Of a DNA stretch of 64,000 nucleotides, positions 46,085 through 56,168 are shown in pieces; the stretch's first letter is position 1; every line of letters begins with the position of its first letter. The notes under the pieces were generated by a model. The model was given only the letters and a program-made list of their open reading frames with translations, was not told the DNA's origin and did not search any database. The DNA is from Nostoc indistinguendum CM1-VF10. GTDB taxonomy: Bacteria > Cyanobacteriota > Cyanobacteriia > Cyanobacteriales > Nostocaceae. Location: contig JAHHHS010000029.1 of NCBI GenBank assembly GCA_019359215.1, positions 1 through 64,000 of the forward strand. Reading direction: 5' to 3'. Both the position numbers and the translations under genes were made by a program.

Positions 46085-47164
46085 GTGCTAAATTTGTCTA
46101 AAAATGGGTGTTCTGTGTGGGTTGCTTCTTCGAGCGAAGGGCTGCTAACGCCGACTGCTGTTGCCCTTGGCAAGTTTGATGGTGTTCATCTTGGTCATCA
46201 AAGGGTAATTCAACCAGTCTTGCACGCTGATGGTCAGTTGTCAGTAGCTAGTAGTCCGCAGTCAAAGGAAAATCAACAACTAACGAATGAAGAATATACC
46301 TACTCAACAGTTGTCACCTTTGACCCCCATCCACAGGAATTTTTTACGGGGCAGCCTCGGACTTTGTTAACGCCACTGGATGAAAAAGTCCAACAATTGC
46401 GATCGCTTGGGGTAGAACAACTGGTACTACTACCCTTTGACAAAGAATTATCTGCTTTAACCCCCGAAAAATTCGTCGAAAAAATTCTTGTGCAACAACT
46501 GCGATGCCAGCGAATTAGCATCGGGCAGGATTTTTGTTTTGGCGAAAAGCGCAGTGGTACTGCCAAAGATTTGCAATTAATCGCCGCCAAGCATAATATC
46601 CCCGTTAGCATCGTTCCCTTACAAACTTATACAGGTGACTCACCCACCCAAAGCAGTTGCGTCAGTACTACTCCGACTCAAGATGCCCGCATTAGCACTT
46701 CATTAATCCGTCAAACCCTTGAGCAAGGCGACATCGAAAACGCAAATCTACTACTCGGACGCCCCTACACTCTCCTTGGTGTTGTCGTTCAAGGTCAACA
46801 ATTGGGCAGAACAATTGGCTTTCCTACTGCCAACCTCCAACTACCAAAAGAAAAGTTTGTGCCCCGCCAAGGAGTTTACGCTGTCCGTATTTTCACTCTC
46901 AGTGAAACATCAGATGTCGCTCCTGGTGAAACCTTGGGCGTAATGAACATCGGTAATCGCCCAACTGTAAATGGTACTTATTCATCTGCGGAAGTACATC
47001 TGTTCGATTGGTCTGGTGATTTGTATGGCAAAAAACTGGCTGTGGAACTAGTGAAATTTTTGCGCCCTGAACAAAAATTTGCTTCCTTAGAAGCCCTGAA
47101 AACACAAATTCAACTTGACTGCGTTGTTGCTAGAGAGGTTTTGAGTGCTGGAGCGCAAAGTTAA
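46085..47164 (+). CDS. ribF: Bifunctional riboflavin kinase/FAD synthetase
   Basis: Makes FMN and FAD from riboflavin. 359 residues from a GTG start. The N-terminal adenylyltransferase domain has ALGKFDGVHLGHQRVI, ISIGQDFCFGEKR and ISTSLIRQ; the C-terminal flavokinase domain has GRTIGFPTANL, GVMNIGNRPT and KFLRPEQKF. A serine/glutamine-rich segment near residue 60 is a slight insertion. Complete by length and motifs. Confidence 0.93.
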   Translation: MLNLSKNGCSVWVASSSEGLLTPTAVALGKFDGVHLGHQRVIQPVLHADGQLSVASSPQSKENQQLTNEEYTYSTVVTFDPHPQEFFTGQPRTLLTPLDEKVQQLRSLGVEQLVLLPFDKELSALTPEKFVEKILVQQLRCQRISIGQDFCFGEKRSGTAKDLQLIAAKHNIPVSIVPLQTYTGDSPTQSSCVSTTPTQDARISTSLIRQTLEQGDIENANLLLGRPYTLLGVVVQGQQLGRTIGFPTANLQLPKEKFVPRQGVYAVRIFTLSETSDVAPGETLGVMNIGNRPTVNGTYSSAEVHLFDWSGDLYGKKLAVELVKFLRPEQKFASLEALKTQIQLDCVVAREVLSAGAQS

Positions 47165-47340
47165 AAGTTAGGAGTTAGGAGTTAGGAGTTCTGAGTGGGA
47201 ACAATGTATTTAGGGAAATTGGGCATGGAGAAGAGGCAGAGGGGCGGGGTGCGGGGGGCAGAGGGGAAAACTCTTCTCCCTTGCTCCCTGCTCCCTGCCC
47301 CCTGCTCCCTTGCTTCTTCCCTTATCCCCCCACTCCCCAC
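47161..47340. repeat. STRR block upstream of moxR
   Basis: GTTAGGA heptads (47165-47190), then G-rich heptads followed by their C-rich complement (47225-47335), which could pair into a long hairpin between ribF and moxR. Confidence 0.75.
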
Positions 47341-47345
47341 GCCGC

Positions 47346-48222
47346 ATGAGAGAAAAAATTGACGCTTTAACACAAAATCTGGCTCTTACCATCGTTGGTA
47401 AAGCTGAGGCAATACGCTTATCTGCTAGAAGATGTCCCTGGTGTTGGTAAAACCCTACTCGCTAAATCTCTAGCTCGTTCATTGGATGGTAAGTTTCAAC
47501 GGCTACAATGTACCCCCGATTTACTGCCAACTGACATTACTGGCACTAACATTTGGAACCCAAAAAGCGGCGAATTTACTTTTCTTCCTGGGCCAGTCTT
47601 TACCAATATTCTCCTAGCTGATGAAATTAACCGCGCTACACCCCGCACTCAGTCAGCTTTACTGGAAGTTATGGAAGAGCATCAAGTAACAGTCGATGGT
47701 GTCTCTCGTGCAGTTCCCCAGCCCTTCTTTGTCATTGCCACTCAAAACCCTATTGAGTATCAAGGTACTTTTCCCCTGCCGGAAGCGCAAATGGATCGGT
47801 TTATGTTGTCGCTGAGTTTGGGCTATCCTTCCGAGCCAGAAGAACTCCAAATGCTGCAAAATCTCCAAAATGGTGTGAAGGTTGGTGATTTGCAGCCTTG
47901 TATTACCTTGGCAGAAGTACAGGAATTGCGTCACCTCTGCTCTCAAGTAAAAGTGGCAACTTCCTTGCAACAGTACATCCTCGAATTGGTGCGGGCAACA
48001 CGGCAAGATGAAGAAATCGCCCTCGGTGTCAGTCCACGTGGCACATTAGCATTACAACGGGCTGCCCAAGCGCTAGCTTTTCTATTAGGGCGTGATTATG
48101 CCATTCCCGATGATGTGAAATTTCTCGTCCCTCACGTTCTTTGCCATCGCCTTATTCCTAGAGGAGGCCGGAATGCAAGAACCGTTGTTGAGCGATTATT
48201 GCGATCGGTTTCTATTCCTTAA
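47346..48222 (+). pseudogene. MoxR-family AAA ATPase with small frameshifting deletion
   Basis: MoxR ATPases act as chaperones for metal or cofactor insertion, usually with vWA partners. The frame from ATG 47346 gives the native N-terminus (MREKIDALTQNLALTIVGKA, EAIRL), then changes frame at 47416-47420. The other frame continues YLLEDVPGVGKTLLAKSL (Walker A), LLADEINRATPRTQSALLEV (Walker B), VIATQNPIEYQG and the sensor-2 SPRGTLAL region. About 11-12 residues normally found between are absent. Re-initiation at TTG 47395 would give a 275-residue protein retaining the ATPase core. No vWA gene follows. Confidence 0.75.
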
Positions 48223-48357
48223 GGTAAAAAAGGTAGATAATAGTTGTTTCTCAATTTTGGTCTAATTGCTTTTTCTTGAAATACTACTAACAAAATCTGA
48301 AATCTAATGCCACCTGTATTAAAGTAAGGCACTTCTAAGTATTTGGGAATGTGAGGA

Positions 48358-48924
48358 ATGTCAATTTTTGTGAAGCGCAAAATCCCCGATCGCCAAGCGC
48401 TACAGCAAAGCGCCGAACGCCAATTCAAACGCCAATTTTTCGGTTTACTTCTGGTAATTGTAACGTGGAGCCTAGCTATGGGTTGGCTTCTAGCCTTGGC
48501 AACTAACGCCCAAAGTGCTACTCCTACTGCCGAAATTGGCACTGTTGACGTAGTGCCTGCACAATACCAACTAGGGCAAGAACTGTATTTGGAAAACTGC
48601 TCCACGTGCCACATCGCCTTACCACCAGCCGTTTTACCCACCCAAACTTGGAAAAATCTCCTGCAAGACTCGCAGCACTACGGCGCACAGTTAAAGCCTT
48701 TAGTCGATCCGCCGCGCATCTTGGTGTGGAAATATCTTTCGACTTTCTCTCGTGTTCAGCTAGACGACGAAGAAACACCCTATCGCCTTAATAATTCGCG
48801 TTATTTCAAAGCTTTGCATCCAGGAGTTAAGTTACCACGTCCCGTCCAGCTTGGTAGCTGTGTTAGCTGTCATCCTAGTGCTAATGATTACAATTTCCGC
48901 CGCCTGACAGCAGAATGGAAGTGA
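48358..48924 (+). CDS. Dihaem c-type cytochrome, membrane-anchored
   Basis: A 188-residue protein with a basic N-terminus, one membrane helix (about 29-50), and two haem-binding motifs, CSTCH (near 82) and CVSCH (near 167), in the lumenal/periplasmic part. Conserved intervening segments are LPTQTWKNLLQDSQHYG and LNNSRYFKALHPGVKLP. It matches the NapB/DHC-like diheme cytochromes of cyanobacteria. The electron partner is unknown. Confidence 0.8.
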   Translation: MSIFVKRKIPDRQALQQSAERQFKRQFFGLLLVIVTWSLAMGWLLALATNAQSATPTAEIGTVDVVPAQYQLGQELYLENCSTCHIALPPAVLPTQTWKNLLQDSQHYGAQLKPLVDPPRILVWKYLSTFSRVQLDDEETPYRLNNSRYFKALHPGVKLPRPVQLGSCVSCHPSANDYNFRRLTAEWK

Positions 48925-49228
48925 AAAGTTAGGAGCTGAAAAAGAGGCAAGGGAGCAGGAAGCAGGGGGAAAGAATTCTCCCCTTTTCTCCCCCACTCCT
49001 TCTCTGGCCCCATCTGGGGGCAAAATGATACTATGAAGAAAGACTAAATATAAGATAAGAGTTAAAACCAATCATTTAGTAAACTGATTGCCTAGTTTTT
49101 CTCCTGTTTTTGAGTTAATTCTGATTTGACACCCATCCACAACCAAGACGGTTGGGTTGGGTTAAATGTTTATAATCAATGCCGACCCTTTAATCCCCAT
49201 CCCCCTTGATTCAGTTCTATAATCTGCC

Positions 49229-52021
49229 ATGCTAAAACTTTTGTTGGGCGACCCCAACGCTCGTAAGCTTAAAAAATATCAACCTTCTGTTACTGAAATT
49301 AACCTTCTAGAGGAAGAAATTAAGGCTCTTTCTGATGAGGAGTTAAAAGGTAAAACCGTTGAATTTAAACAACGGTTTGCCAAAGGCGAAACTCTGGATG
49401 ACCTATTGCCTGAAGCTTACGCCGTTGTCCGGGAAGCAGGACGGCGAGTCTTAGGCTTGCGGCACTTTGATGTTCAACTCCTTGGCGGTATCATTTTGCA
49501 TGTAGGGCAAATTGCCGAAATGAAAACCGGCGAGGGTAAAACGCTTGTAGCAACTTTACCAAGTTATTTAAATGGACTTACCGGTAAAGGTGTACACGTC
49601 GTCACTGTGAACGATTACCTGGCTCGTCGGGATGCTGAATGGATGGGACAGGTGCATCGGTTCTTGGGGCTAAGTGTAGGGTTAATCCAGTCAAGCATGA
49701 CTCCCAGTGAACGCCAGAAAAATTACGACTGTGATATCACTTATGTCACCAACAGCGAAGTAGGGTTTGACTACCTGCGGGATAACATGGCGACATCAAT
49801 GGCAGATGTGGTGCAACGCCCGTTCAATTATTGCGTGATTGACGAGGTAGACTCGATTTTAGTTGATGAAGCACGGACACCACTGATTATTTCCGGGCAG
49901 GTGGAAAGACCTACAGAAAAGTATCTGCAAGCTGCTGAAATCGCATTTACACTCAAAAAAGACGAGCATTATGATGTAGATGAAAAAGCTCGTAACGTGC
50001 TATTGACAGATGAAGGTTTTGCAGAAGCCGAAAATCTTTTGGGAGTCACAGATTTATTTGACCCAGAAGATCCTTGGGCGCACTTCGTTTTCAATGCGAT
50101 TAAAGCCAAAGAACTTTTCCTCAAGGATGTAACTTACATCGTCCGTAATGGCGAAGTGGTAATTGTAGATGAATTTACCGGTCGGGTGCTACCCGGACGA
50201 CGTTGGAGCGATGGACTACACCAAGCTATTGAAGCCAAAGAACACGTAGAAATTCAGTCAGAAACTCAAACTCTAGCGACAATTACTTATCAAAATCTGT
50301 TCTTGCTGTATCCAAAGCTTGGTGGAATGACTGGAACGGCAAAAACAGAAGAACCGGAATTTGAAAAAATTTACAAATTGGAAGTTGCGGTAATTCCTAC
50401 CAACCGTGACAGAAGACGCGAAGACTTGTCTGATATGGTCTTTAAGACAGAACCAGGCAAGTGGGGTGCGATCGCTAGAGAATGTGCCGAAATGCACGAA
50501 CTTGGCAGACCTGTATTAGTAGGAACCACTAGTGTAGAAAAATCCGAACTTCTCAGCCGACTGCTAAAGCAACTTGAGATTCCCCACGAATTACTCAACG
50601 CCCGCCCGGAAAACGTCGAGCGTGAGGCGGAAATTGTCGCCCAAGCCGGACGAAAAGGTGCTGTTACCATTGCTACTAACATGGCTGGTAGAGGTACAGA
50701 CATCATCCTGGGTGGTAACTCCGAATACATGGCACGTCTGAAGCTGCGGGAATACTTCATGCCCCGAATCGTCATGCCAGAAGATGAAGATAGCTTTGGC
50801 GTGCAAAGACCAGCTGGATTGCCTACAGGACATGGCGGTGGTCAAGGCTTTGTCCCTGGTAAAAAAGTCAAAACTTGGCGGGCTTCGCCAGAAATTTTCC
50901 CCACGCAGTTGACAAAAGAAACAGAAAAACTACTCAAAGATGCAGTAGAAATTGCGGTGCGTGAATATGGTGATCGCAGTTTACCAGAACTGGAAGCTGA
51001 AGAAAAGGTAGCTGTAGCCGCAGAAAAAGCTCCCATCGATGACCCTGTGATTCAGAAATTGCGGGAAGCTTACAACCGCGTTAAGCACGAATATGAACAA
51101 TTTACTACCCGCGAACATGATGAGGTAGTAGGAATCGGTGGTTTGCACGTAATTGGTACAGAACGCCACGAATCGCGGCGGATTGATAACCAGTTGCGAG
51201 GACGTGCAGGAAGACAAGGCGACCCTGGAACCACGAGATTTTTCCTCAGTTTAGAGGATAACCTACTGCGGATTTTTGGAGGCGATCGCGTCGCTGGGTT
51301 AATGAATGCTTTCCAAGTGGAAGAAGATATGCCCATCGAATCTGGGATGCTCACCCGCAGTTTGGAAGGCGCACAGAAAAAAGTTGAAACCTACTACTAC
51401 GACATCCGTAAGCAGGTATTTGAGTATGACGAGGTGATGAATAATCAACGTCGTGCTATTTACGCCGAACGTCGCCGGGTATTAGAAGGTCAAGACTTGA
51501 AAGAACAGGTAATCAAGTACGCCGAAAAAACGATGGATGACATCGTTGACTACTACATCAACGTAGACTTGCCCTCGGAAGAGTGGGAGTTAGAAAAGCT
51601 GGTTGAGAAAGTTAAAGAATTTGTCTATCTGCTAGCGGATTTGCAGCCAAATCAATTAGAGGATATGTCTGTCGGCGAGATTAAAGCCTTCCTCCATGAA
51701 CAGGTGCGAATTGCTTACGACCTCAAAGAAGCGCAGATTGACCAAGTTCAACCTGGACTTATGCGCCAAGCAGAACGTTTCTTTATTTTGCAACGCATTG
51801 ATACTCTGTGGCGGGAACACCTGCAACAAATGGATGCTTTGCGTGAATCAGTAGGATTACGTGGTTACGGTCAAAAAGACCCACTGATTGAATACAAGAG
51901 CGAGGGTTACGAACTCTTCTTGGATATGATGGTCAACATCCGCCGAGATGTGGTGTACTCGTTGTTTATGTTCCAACCGCAGCCTCAGCAGATGGTGCAG
52001 GCTTCGTCTGAGATGGTGTAA
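49229..52021 (+). CDS. secA: Preprotein translocase ATPase SecA
   Basis: Motor of Sec protein export across plasma and thylakoid membranes; 930 residues, the normal cyanobacterial length. NBD1 has KTGEGKT (about 98) and VIDEVDSILVDEARTPL; NBD2 has TNMAGRGTDI and LRGRAGRQGDPG; the helical scaffold and wing follow (QRIDTLWREHLQQMDALRES, YGQKDPLIEYKSEGYELF). As in other cyanobacteria the C-terminal zinc-binding tail is absent. Confidence 0.97.
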   Translation: MLKLLLGDPNARKLKKYQPSVTEINLLEEEIKALSDEELKGKTVEFKQRFAKGETLDDLLPEAYAVVREAGRRVLGLRHFDVQLLGGIILHVGQIAEMKTGEGKTLVATLPSYLNGLTGKGVHVVTVNDYLARRDAEWMGQVHRFLGLSVGLIQSSMTPSERQKNYDCDITYVTNSEVGFDYLRDNMATSMADVVQRPFNYCVIDEVDSILVDEARTPLIISGQVERPTEKYLQAAEIAFTLKKDEHYDVDEKARNVLLTDEGFAEAENLLGVTDLFDPEDPWAHFVFNAIKAKELFLKDVTYIVRNGEVVIVDEFTGRVLPGRRWSDGLHQAIEAKEHVEIQSETQTLATITYQNLFLLYPKLGGMTGTAKTEEPEFEKIYKLEVAVIPTNRDRRREDLSDMVFKTEPGKWGAIARECAEMHELGRPVLVGTTSVEKSELLSRLLKQLEIPHELLNARPENVEREAEIVAQAGRKGAVTIATNMAGRGTDIILGGNSEYMARLKLREYFMPRIVMPEDEDSFGVQRPAGLPTGHGGGQGFVPGKKVKTWRASPEIFPTQLTKETEKLLKDAVEIAVREYGDRSLPELEAEEKVAVAAEKAPIDDPVIQKLREAYNRVKHEYEQFTTREHDEVVGIGGLHVIGTERHESRRIDNQLRGRAGRQGDPGTTRFFLSLEDNLLRIFGGDRVAGLMNAFQVEEDMPIESGMLTRSLEGAQKKVETYYYDIRKQVFEYDEVMNNQRRAIYAERRRVLEGQDLKEQVIKYAEKTMDDIVDYYINVDLPSEEWELEKLVEKVKEFVYLLADLQPNQLEDMSVGEIKAFLHEQVRIAYDLKEAQIDQVQPGLMRQAERFFILQRIDTLWREHLQQMDALRESVGLRGYGQKDPLIEYKSEGYELFLDMMVNIRRDVVYSLFMFQPQPQQMVQASSEMV

Positions 52022-52166
52022 GTAGAGAATATCTAATGCAGAGACGCAGAGGCGCAGAGAGTGCTTTTGCGTCTTTGTTTTATGCTAGTAGTGCATTCAT
52101 TCGTTACATTTTGACTTTTGCGCCCCCACAAGTTGATTATTTACAAGCCTTTATTTAAGTTGCCAA

Positions 52167-52685
52167 CTAAACTTTTGCTTCTAAAGACTTGAGTAACTCG
52201 GTATTCACACCCGATTCACGAGTCAGGGCAATTTTGCCAGTGCGAGCGATTTCTCTTAAACCAAATTTTTGCAACACTTGCACGATCGCTACCATTTTAC
52301 CTGGATCTCCCACAACTTCTAAGGTGAGAGAATCTTCCGCTACGTCCACGACTCGCGCCCGGAAAATCTGAGATAGTTCGATCACTTCTGAGCGATTGCT
52401 GCTACTAGCATTCACCTTCACAAGCATCAATTCTCGCTCTACGCAAGGAGTTTCGGTAATATCCTGTACCTTAAGGACATTGACTAACTTGTATAGTTGT
52501 TTGGTGAGTTGCTCGATCACGCGATCATCACCAGGTACAACCATCGTGATTCGGGAAACTCCTCCCTGTTCAGCAGGGCCAACAGCAAGGCTTTCAATAT
52601 TAAAGCCGCGACGGGCGAATAAACCAGAAATGCGGGAAAGAACACCCGCCTCATCTTCTACGAGAACTGAAAGGGTATGTTTCAT
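52167..52685 (-). CDS. ilvN: Acetolactate synthase small (regulatory) subunit
   Basis: Regulatory subunit that activates acetolactate synthase and mediates valine feedback in branched-chain amino-acid synthesis. The N-terminal ACT domain reads HTLSVLVEDEAGVLSRISGL, FARRGFNIESLAVGP, and the C-terminal ACT-like domain reads DSLTLEVVGDPGKM. 172 residues from the ATG at 52685; a TTG three codons upstream is less likely. The large subunit gene is not nearby, as is common in cyanobacteria. Also called ilvH. Confidence 0.95.
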   Translation of the reverse strand: MKHTLSVLVEDEAGVLSRISGLFARRGFNIESLAVGPAEQGGVSRITMVVPGDDRVIEQLTKQLYKLVNVLKVQDITETPCVERELMLVKVNASSSNRSEVIELSQIFRARVVDVAEDSLTLEVVGDPGKMVAIVQVLQKFGLREIARTGKIALTRESGVNTELLKSLEAKV

Positions 52686-53032
52686 CTTCGCCAACAGAGG
52701 CTAGCACAGGATTGGAGGAACGCAGACACTAGTACCGCTTTGCAGAATTCACTCATTCAAAATTCAAAATTCCTTGAGTTGTAAACTCTTGACATTTTGT
52801 CAAATGTATGTTGATTTCTGTTGTGGCGTACTACTGCACTAATTGTCAGTGCGACCTTTTATTGTAAACTCAATAGCTGCACTCATTGCATTCTCTAGAG
52901 ATAAAAAATTGAGCAAAATTCATCCTGCAAGGAGTAATTTCATTGAATGCATCTCTTTTCTTTGGCAGATGTGGCATTTTTGTAAAGCTTTTATACTCAG
53001 ATTTAATGAGTCTCTAAAGGAGAAAAGTTTTT

Positions 53033-53401
53033 ATGGGTTGGTTAAAAAGACTATTTGGAATGGAAAAACCTCAAAATGCACAGGTAAATCCTACTCCGCA
53101 GTCAGTAGCACAAGCTCCTAATACTAATATTGCGCCTACTCCTACTCAATCAATACCCCCGGAACGTCTAGGCTTAAGCGGTGAATACGACCAAAGTGGG
53201 TTGGCAAAGCGGGTAGCCTTGGCATTTGATCAAGATCCCCAACTCGATGATGTTAATACCCTTTGGGTTGCTCAAACGGGTAGTACTGTGGTGTTAAAAG
53301 GTAAAGTTCCCAGTCAAGACATTCTCAACAAGATGGTTTCTGTAGCTCGTTCTGTGCATGGCGCTACAGATGTTGACACTAACCAAGCCACGATTGGCTA
53401 G
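53033..53401 (+). CDS. BON-domain protein
   Basis: A 122-residue protein. A short basic N-terminus (MGWLKRLFGMEKPQNAQ) and a Pro/Thr linker precede a BON domain (about 58-120: LAKRVALAFDQDPQLDDVNT, LKGKVPSQDILNKMV, GATDVDTNQ). BON domains bind phospholipid or membranes. A strong AAAGGAGA ribosome-binding site lies 9 bases before the ATG. Confidence 0.8.
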   Translation: MGWLKRLFGMEKPQNAQVNPTPQSVAQAPNTNIAPTPTQSIPPERLGLSGEYDQSGLAKRVALAFDQDPQLDDVNTLWVAQTGSTVVLKGKVPSQDILNKMVSVARSVHGATDVDTNQATIG

Positions 53402-53490
53402 GTGTTAAGCAATTCAAAATTTAATAGTGGGAAAGGTATTGATTGGCGCGATCGCTCCCATTGCATAATTATTTAAGGAGTAAGTGATGG

Positions 53491-54426
53491 TTAACGATGC
53501 TTGCGGCGGGCTACGCCTACGCTAACCCACCTCTCAATCCGATCTAAAATAGCTTGGTTGACTTGTTCCGGGCATTCATCATGGGGACAATGACCCACGT
53601 CCTCTAAATTCAGCACTTCCAACTTGTCGTTATATTGGGCGAATTGGCTAGCTAGGGCTGGGGGAACAAACCGATCCTTTTGTCCCCAAATTAACAACAT
53701 GGGAATTGTTAAGGTTGGTAACACCGTTTTGACACTGGGACTAAAGTTAATTCCGATCGCAGCTTTGAACAAAGCACTAAAAGCCCTCGCTGAACCTTTA
53801 TCTTGAGGAGGGCCAGCTAAAATTTCTATAAGTTCATCGGTAATCGCCTCTGGGTTAGCGTAGGCTAGACTAGCCCAGCGACGCAGCACGCCAGGACGGC
53901 GCACGAAGTTAAACACGGGTTTCAGAATCAACGGCGAAGCGACAACATTTTTAATTGCTCTGACAATCGGTTGCAGCACAGGCGGAATTGCTTCTTGCTC
54001 TAGAGAAGGGTCGGGTAAGCTCATCATCACCATACCCAGCACCATATCGGGGTGAGTGGCAGCGGCGGCCATAGAAATCAGTGAGCCGTTGGAATTGCCT
54101 ATTAATATTGTTGGTTGACGGATAAATGTTTTCCAAAAGTCGTAAACCTGCTCAACCCAGAGTTCGATGCTGTAATTAGCTGCGGCTTTTTCTGAAGCGC
54201 CAAAACCCAACATATCAATGGCGTAAACTGTGTGATGTTCAGCCAACACCTCTAAATTATGTCGCCAATGACCAATAGAAGCGCCAAACCCATGTAGCAA
54301 TATCAAGGGTGTTGTCTTGTGGTTATTTTGGGCAGCGCGAATGTAAGTATAGCGAGTTTGCCAACCGCGCCAAACCCAATCTCTTTGATTACCAACCCGT
54401 TCTTGCCAGTGTAATGTAGTGGTCAC
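53491..54426 (-). CDS. Alpha/beta-fold hydrolase
   Basis: A 311-residue hydrolase with the oxyanion motif LLHGFGASIGHWRHN, the nucleophile elbow GNSNGSL, the acid in IWGQKDRFVPP and the catalytic His in DVGHCPHDECPEQ. It belongs to the chlorophyll/lipid-associated hydrolases common in cyanobacteria. The last 11 residues (SVGVARRKHR) are encoded by a dispersed repeat at 53495-53526, so the native C-terminus has probably been replaced. Confidence 0.85.
   Translation of the reverse strand: MTTTLHWQERVGNQRDWVWRGWQTRYTYIRAAQNNHKTTPLILLHGFGASIGHWRHNLEVLAEHHTVYAIDMLGFGASEKAAANYSIELWVEQVYDFWKTFIRQPTILIGNSNGSLISMAAAATHPDMVLGMVMMSLPDPSLEQEAIPPVLQPIVRAIKNVVASPLILKPVFNFVRRPGVLRRWASLAYANPEAITDELIEILAGPPQDKGSARAFSALFKAAIGINFSPSVKTVLPTLTIPMLLIWGQKDRFVPPALASQFAQYNDKLEVLNLEDVGHCPHDECPEQVNQAILDRIERWVSVGVARRKHR
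53495..53526. repeat. Dispersed repeat forming the hydrolase C-terminus
   Basis: GCGGCGGGCTACGCCTACGC is the same element as in 22500-22545 and 60352-60385, read in reverse through the last codons of the hydrolase gene. Confidence 0.7.
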
Positions 54427-54644
54427 AGTCGCCTTTAATTTATCAGCGTGGAAATACTATTATAAAACTTTGATTTTTCGCCTTAGGGATCTGCGAGTTA
54501 ATAGTGTCCCAACCAGGCGGGTTTCGACTGTAGGTTTGAGTGAAAGTTGCACACGGTGTAAGATCAGCTTTGCTCTACGAATGGAAATTTTGATTGTATA
54601 TCTGGGCACTCTAGATTAAAGAAACTTACTGGAGAGTGATTTCT

Positions 54645-54836
54645 ATGTCTACGACCCCAATTAGTGCAACACTGGCACAAACAGACAGAGAGGCTGTGTT
54701 GCAAGCCATTACCACAAAAAGCAGCGTTGTAGAAGATAGCTCAGTACTTGCACTTAAAAGATGCAACGTTGAAGCTCAAAATTTGAATGTTGGAGTTAAA
54801 AGCACGACATTCCAAGTTCTGAGCTTTATTTTTTGA
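54645..54836 (+). pseudogene. Truncated gene start running into a repeat array
   Basis: A good ribosome-binding site (GGAGAG, 9 bases) precedes an ATG whose first 24 codons (MSTTPISATLAQTDREAVLQ AITT) resemble the N-terminus of a cyanobacterial hypothetical protein. After that the sequence changes into degenerate repeats and stops at 54834-54836. The remainder of the original gene is missing. Function unknown. Confidence 0.45.
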
Positions 54837-54955
54837 GTTCAGAAGCTCAACGTTCAAGCAAAAAGGTGCAACTTCCGAGTTCAAAGGCTCAACGTTCGAG
54901 CAAAAAGGTGGGACTTCCGAGTTCAGAGATTAAAATTTTGCGTTAAAAGCTCCAA
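54745..54955. repeat. Degenerate tandem repeats (42-bp period)
   Basis: Units such as GCTCAACGTTCGAGCAAAAA followed by GGTGCAACTTCCGAGTTCA occur at 54845 and 54887, with further diverged copies on either side. It is the third short-period repeat locus of the window. Confidence 0.7.
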
Positions 54956-55062
54956 CTTTTGTATCAATAACCTGATCTGTCAGATTTTGAGGTTAAATGG
55001 ATCAGCTAAAAGCTTAACTAATGTTTCAATTTCTGAGCCAGGAGTAACAGACGTGACTTATT

Positions 55063-55389
55063 TTGAACGTGCCTTATAAAGATGGCCATGCTGAAATCGC
55101 AGGGGAAGGAAAGCAACAAAAAGTCACTTATAAGGCTCTCAGTCACACAGAGCGTTACTCTGATCCTGAAGAACAAGTTAGGGCTGAATTTTGGGCAGAA
55201 CTGATTTATCGCTATCAGTATGAACCAAATCGAATTGGTGTTGAGGTAATTGTACCTGACCGTACCCCGTCTGATCGTGCTGATTTAGTGGTATTCCGAG
55301 ATGATGAGCGTAAACGTCCCTATGCAGTAATCGAGTGTAAGCGATCGCCTTCCAACCCTCATTATTCAGAGGTTAAAGAGTTGAGCTAG
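55063..55389 (+). pseudogene. HsdR N-terminal-domain remnant (restriction-related)
   Basis: A 108-codon frame with DGHAEIAGEGKQQKVTYKAL, SHTERYSDPEEQVRAEFWAE and the PD-(D/E)XK-type core DRADLVVFRDDERKRPYAVI, ECKR. This is the N-terminal domain of type I restriction R subunit-like proteins, which are normally many hundred residues long. After ECKR the homology stops and the frame ends. A GTG with RBS at 55053 is out of frame, consistent with further damage at the 5' end. Confidence 0.65.
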
Positions 55390-55443
55390 AAGTTTAGAAT
55401 TTGAGTTACAAGAGATATAGCTTACTGGCATAAGGGTTAGGCA

Positions 55444-56094
55444 ATGAGTGAAACTCAGACCCAGTTACCGACAGATACATGGATTTGTGCTTCTTGGCAG
55501 GAGTATGAGCAAGCGATCGCTAATTTACTCAACGAGAAGGGAAAAAGCTATTACTACAAAGGACACATGAGGCTGGAAATGCCACCAGTTAGTTTCGATC
55601 ATGGCAAAGACCATGTGGTAATTATTTTTGCAGTGACTCTATTTGCAGCACTTAAAGGCATTGCAGCCACAGGTTTAGACACAACCACCTTTCGTAAAAC
55701 TGGAGTTCAGGATTGTCAGCCCGATGTGGCGTATTACCTCAGAGAACGCGCCCAAACTATCCCAGCAGGTACAGGAATTGTCAACCTTGATAGGTATCCT
55801 GCACCAGATTTAGTGATTGAAATTGCAAGAACATCTCTATTGGATGATTTAGGTACAAAGCGATCACTCTACGAAGAATTAGGCGTTGCTGAATACTGGG
55901 TAGTGGATGTGACAAATGCCCAAATCATCACCTATGCGATCGCAGATCAAGGCAGTAAACGTATTCAAGAATCACAGGTATTGCCTGGATTGGCGATGTC
56001 TATTTTAGAGCAAGCTTTACGCCGTAGCCGTGAAATAAATCAATCTGAAGTTGGAACTTGGTTATTGAGCCAGTTTCAGCAAAAGGAGGATTGA
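55444..56094 (+). CDS. Uma2-family endonuclease
   Basis: A 216-residue, apparently intact Uma2 (DUF820) protein: GQ-type N-terminus replaced by TWICASWQEYEQAIANLL, RLEMPPVSFDHGKDH, DCQPDVAYYLRE, PDLVIEIARTSLLDDLGTKR and YEELGVAEYWVVDV carry the PD-(D/E)XK core. It follows the HsdR remnant by 54 bases. Two other Uma2 loci in the window are broken, so this is the only complete one here. Confidence 0.8.
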   Translation: MSETQTQLPTDTWICASWQEYEQAIANLLNEKGKSYYYKGHMRLEMPPVSFDHGKDHVVIIFAVTLFAALKGIAATGLDTTTFRKTGVQDCQPDVAYYLRERAQTIPAGTGIVNLDRYPAPDLVIEIARTSLLDDLGTKRSLYEELGVAEYWVVDVTNAQIITYAIADQGSKRIQESQVLPGLAMSILEQALRRSREINQSEVGTWLLSQFQQKED

Positions 56095-56168
56095 ATATAA
56101 CTCTTCTCAAGATATTTTGTGCAAAGACACGATTTTACTCGCATCTCTACAGCGTCTTTCCATGACTT

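Noticed and set aside
52843..53121. 92-codon ORF overlapping the BON gene start
   Set aside because: It overlaps a gene with a strong RBS in another frame and has no recognisable product.
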